Below, in pieces: positions 6,799 through 8,190 of a stretch of 8,190 nt of DNA. The DNA comes from Deltaproteobacteria bacterium. GTDB taxonomy: Bacteria > Desulfobacterota > Binatia > UBA9968. Under the pieces are notes generated by a model that was given only the letters and a program-made list of their open reading frames with translations, did no database searches and was not told the DNA's origin. A program made the position numbers and the translations under genes. Numbering within the stretch: position 1 is the stretch's first letter; the number at the start of each line of letters is the position of its first letter. The stretch spans positions 1 to 8,190 of the forward strand of contig VBLN01000255.1 of assembly GCA_005878685.1 (NCBI GenBank), read 5' to 3'.

Positions 6799-7299
6799 TC
6801 ACTCTCTCAGTTCCTTGCGGGAGAGAACCACGGCGCCGATCAGAGCCGCAAGCAAAACCAAAGAGGCGAGCTCAAATGGCAGCAGATAATTTTCCAAGAA
6901 GAGGTCGCCGATCCTTGCGGTCGTCGGAGCATAGAGAATCTCTTTCGCCTTCGCCCAGGAAGTCTCCCGGATGGTTTGCACAAGGAGAAAAATGAAGATC
7001 CCGATTGCCAAGAGGGCCGGGATTCTCCCTGCCGCACGGTTGGTAATCTCAACGTCCGTGATCCGATGCGTCAACATCACGGCAAAGAGAATAAGGACCA
7101 AAATGCCTCCGACGTAAATCAACAGCTGCACAGCAGCTACAAAGTCCGCGCCCAAAAAAACATAGATCCCAGCGACGCCGGCAAAGGTGCCCATGAGAGA
7201 GAAGGCTGAGTAAATGATATTGCGGGAGAAAGCCACCACCGCGGCCGAGCCGACCGTGATGATGGCAACTAGATAAAAGAGGGCCGTGGCAATATCCAT
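6799..7299 (-). CDS. nuoJ: NADH-quinone oxidoreductase subunit J
   Basis: A membrane subunit of complex I (166 residues, five helices expected; E. coli NuoJ has 184). It packs beside NuoK, and its third helix changes conformation during turnover in known structures. The conserved third-helix block ADFVAAVQLLIYVGG continues into ILVLILFAVMLT (51-77). The final helix contains LLPFELASLVLLAALIGAVV (139-158), a typical NuoJ ending with the glutamate of PFELAS. Upstream, GGGAG 2-3 nt before the ATG is a close and weak ribosome binding site. A 120-nt gap separates it from nuoI, unusually wide for these two genes. Confidence 0.95.
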   Translation of the reverse strand: MDIATALFYLVAIITVGSAAVVAFSRNIIYSAFSLMGTFAGVAGIYVFLGADFVAAVQLLIYVGGILVLILFAVMLTHRITDVEITNRAAGRIPALLAIGIFIFLLVQTIRETSWAKAKEILYAPTTARIGDLFLENYLLPFELASLVLLAALIGAVVLSRKELRE

Positions 7300-7322
7300 G
7301 ACTCCCGATCTCTTCTTGGAAT

Positions 7323-7348
7323 CCCAAAAAAGCTGATGGCTTCTTGGG
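7323..7348 (-). repeat. Stem-loop in the leader just upstream of nuoJ
   Basis: CCCAA (7323-7327) pairs with TTGGG (7344-7348), and AAGC (7330-7333) pairs with GCTT (7339-7342), leaving a 5-nt loop and a small internal loop. It lies 24-49 nt before the nuoJ ATG. A second weaker inverted repeat, GCCAGC/GCTGGC (7382-7387 and 7405-7410), lies close behind the nuoI stop, and GATCC/GGATC (7364-7378) is between them. No run of U follows any of them on the minus strand, so none is a convincing terminator. mRNA processing or stability is possible. Confidence 0.4.
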
Positions 7349-7419
7349 TTAAAACACAGGTAGATCCCTTACGGATCCAAGGCCAGCAGGACGTAAGGCC
7401 CCGCGCTGGCAAAAGGCAA

Positions 7420-7986
7420 CTATCCCTCCTCTGCGCCTGCCCCGCCCGCCCCCTCCGGGGTGGCAAATTCATCTAGATATTTTTGCCCAATATCGACCTT
7501 CGCTTTCATCTTAGGCTCCGTCTCGCCGCCCTTCTTGGGTTTGTAAAGCGGCACAGGTTCCGTCACAAAATGACGCACCAAGCCGGATGGACTGTAACAG
7601 GCCCCCTCGAACTCCTGAGAATGGCGAATCGATCCTGTTGGGCAAGCCTCCGCGCAAAGACCGCAATACATGCATTTGCAAATATCGATATCAAAATGGC
7701 TAAAGGTTCTCTGCTTCGTCTCTTTGTTCATCTCGATGCCGATCGTGATGCAGGAGATCGGACAGTCCCTCTCGCAGGCGAGGCAGCCCGTGCAGATATC
7801 CATGTCGACCTCTAAGATACCCCGGTATCTCAGAGGCAAGGTCTCTTGGACCGGCTTCGGAATCCGATCGGGATACTGAATGGTCATCGGCCGGCGCACC
7901 AGATGCGAGAAGGTAATGGCCATTCCTTCAAAAATCGTGGTGACCGTCTCGGTGATATTCTTTACATACTCTGTAATAGCGCTCAT
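7420..7986 (-). CDS. nuoI: NADH-quinone oxidoreductase subunit I, 2[4Fe-4S] protein
   Basis: The peripheral iron-sulfur subunit holding clusters N6a and N6b, which relay electrons to N2 near the quinone site. It has 188 residues. An N-terminal amphipathic part (1-35, with a segment reading IFEGMAITFSHLVRRPMT) is expected to lie along the membrane, followed by IQYPDR (36-41). The two cluster motifs are CTGCLACERDCP (Cys65, 68, 71, 75) and CMYCGLCAEACP (Cys105, 108, 111, 115). Extra cysteines at 79 and 103 lie beside the motifs. The C-terminus is a low-complexity Gly/Ala/Glu tail (178-188). The ATG is 21 nt after the stop of the upstream gene and has no strong Shine-Dalgarno sequence. The wording of the motifs differs somewhat from E. 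coli NuoI. A related 2[4Fe-4S] subunit of another hydrogenase-like complex is less likely, given nuoJ-N directly behind. Confidence 0.95.
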   Translation of the reverse strand: MSAITEYVKNITETVTTIFEGMAITFSHLVRRPMTIQYPDRIPKPVQETLPLRYRGILEVDMDICTGCLACERDCPISCITIGIEMNKETKQRTFSHFDIDICKCMYCGLCAEACPTGSIRHSQEFEGACYSPSGLVRHFVTEPVPLYKPKKGGETEPKMKAKVDIGQKYLDEFATPEGAGGAGAEEG

Positions 7987-8007
7987 AGTTTCTGAGATAA
8001 TTCCATA

Positions 8008-8190
8008 TTAAATGTAGGGTTTAAAGTAAAGTGCCGGACGGGAATGACGGATTTGATAGTTCACCCGCACTAGAAAAAGTGCCAGAATCGCCAATCCCAT
8101 GATAAACATCGCCATGCTGACGGCGGGATTTCCCTGCGGCCAGATCACCATCCAGACCGCTGTTCCCATAAGGCAGAAAAAGGACAGCGG
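8008..8190 (-). CDS. C-terminal part of an unidentified membrane protein upstream of nuoI
   Basis: An open frame enters from the right edge and runs 60 residues to a TAA at 8010-8008. The visible part has two hydrophobic segments, about residues 3-17 (FFCLMGTAVWMVIW) and 25-43 (VSMAMFIMGLAILALFLVRV), joined by PQGNPA, and a polar tail ending in RPALYFKPYI. This looks like two membrane helices with a positively charged C-terminus. Composition and position on the same strand, 21 nt before nuoI, support a real gene in the nuo operon. nuoH normally sits here, but I do not see the NuoH C-terminal pattern (an R-x-R-Y-D-Q type segment followed by the last helix). It may be an accessory membrane protein or a divergent NuoH end. 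I cannot name it. Confidence 0.75.
   Translation of the reverse strand, partial: PLSFFCLMGTAVWMVIWPQGNPAVSMAMFIMGLAILALFLVRVNYQIRHSRPALYFKPYI

Noticed and set aside
7984..8007. Seven-codon frame MELSQKL whose stop overlaps the nuoI ATG (ATGA), a possible leader peptide
   Set aside because: It has no ribosome binding site and no regulatory codon pattern. At this length it is expected by chance.

Overview
The window is a compact piece of a bacterial chromosome with every convincing gene on the minus strand, so transcription runs from the right end to the left. Its core is the membrane-arm part of a respiratory complex I (proton-pumping NADH:quinone oxidoreductase) operon, in the order nuoI, nuoJ, nuoK, nuoL, nuoM, nuoN. 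A GarR/GlxR-type beta-hydroxyacid dehydrogenase follows. At the far left only the first codons of another minus-strand gene are present. At the far right is the C-terminal end of a membrane protein in the position where nuoH is usually found, but I do not recognise it as NuoH.

Right to left: 8190-8008 is the unidentified membrane protein (incomplete). 7986-7420 is nuoI, the protein with two [4Fe-4S] clusters. A 120-nt gap with small inverted repeats follows. 7299-6477 holds nuoJ and nuoK, closely spaced. A 92-nt gap with a three-copy inverted/direct repeat follows. 6384-1340 holds nuoL, nuoM and nuoN, the three antiporter-like proton-pumping subunits, separated by only 21 and 5 nt. After a 93-nt gap comes the reductase gene (to 293). 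The last 292 nt hold a good sigma-54 promoter candidate (105-90), a strong Shine-Dalgarno sequence (44-38) and an ATG (32) that opens the next gene.

How the genes work together: NuoI passes electrons through its clusters towards the quinone site. NuoJ and NuoK link the quinone-site module to the antiporters, and NuoN, NuoM and NuoL carry proton translocation along the arm. Nearly all the channel residues known from the E. coli subunits are present. The exception is the central TM8 lysine of NuoN, which is Asn249 here. The reductase probably converts tartronate semialdehyde to glycerate. It may be read from the nuo transcript or from its own promoter, and nothing in the sequence ties its function to complex I.

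Organism: a bacterium of roughly balanced base composition. The nuo order is very widespread and the NuoI and NuoL style reminds me of Nitrospirota, NC10/Rokubacteria or deltaproteobacterial lineages, but this is an impression, not a determination. I see no mobile element, CRISPR array, tRNA or rRNA. This is mostly housekeeping sequence. The points worth checking are the unknown protein next to nuoI, the NuoN substitution, the missing normal start codon of the reductase, the sigma-54 promoter and the intergenic repeat.
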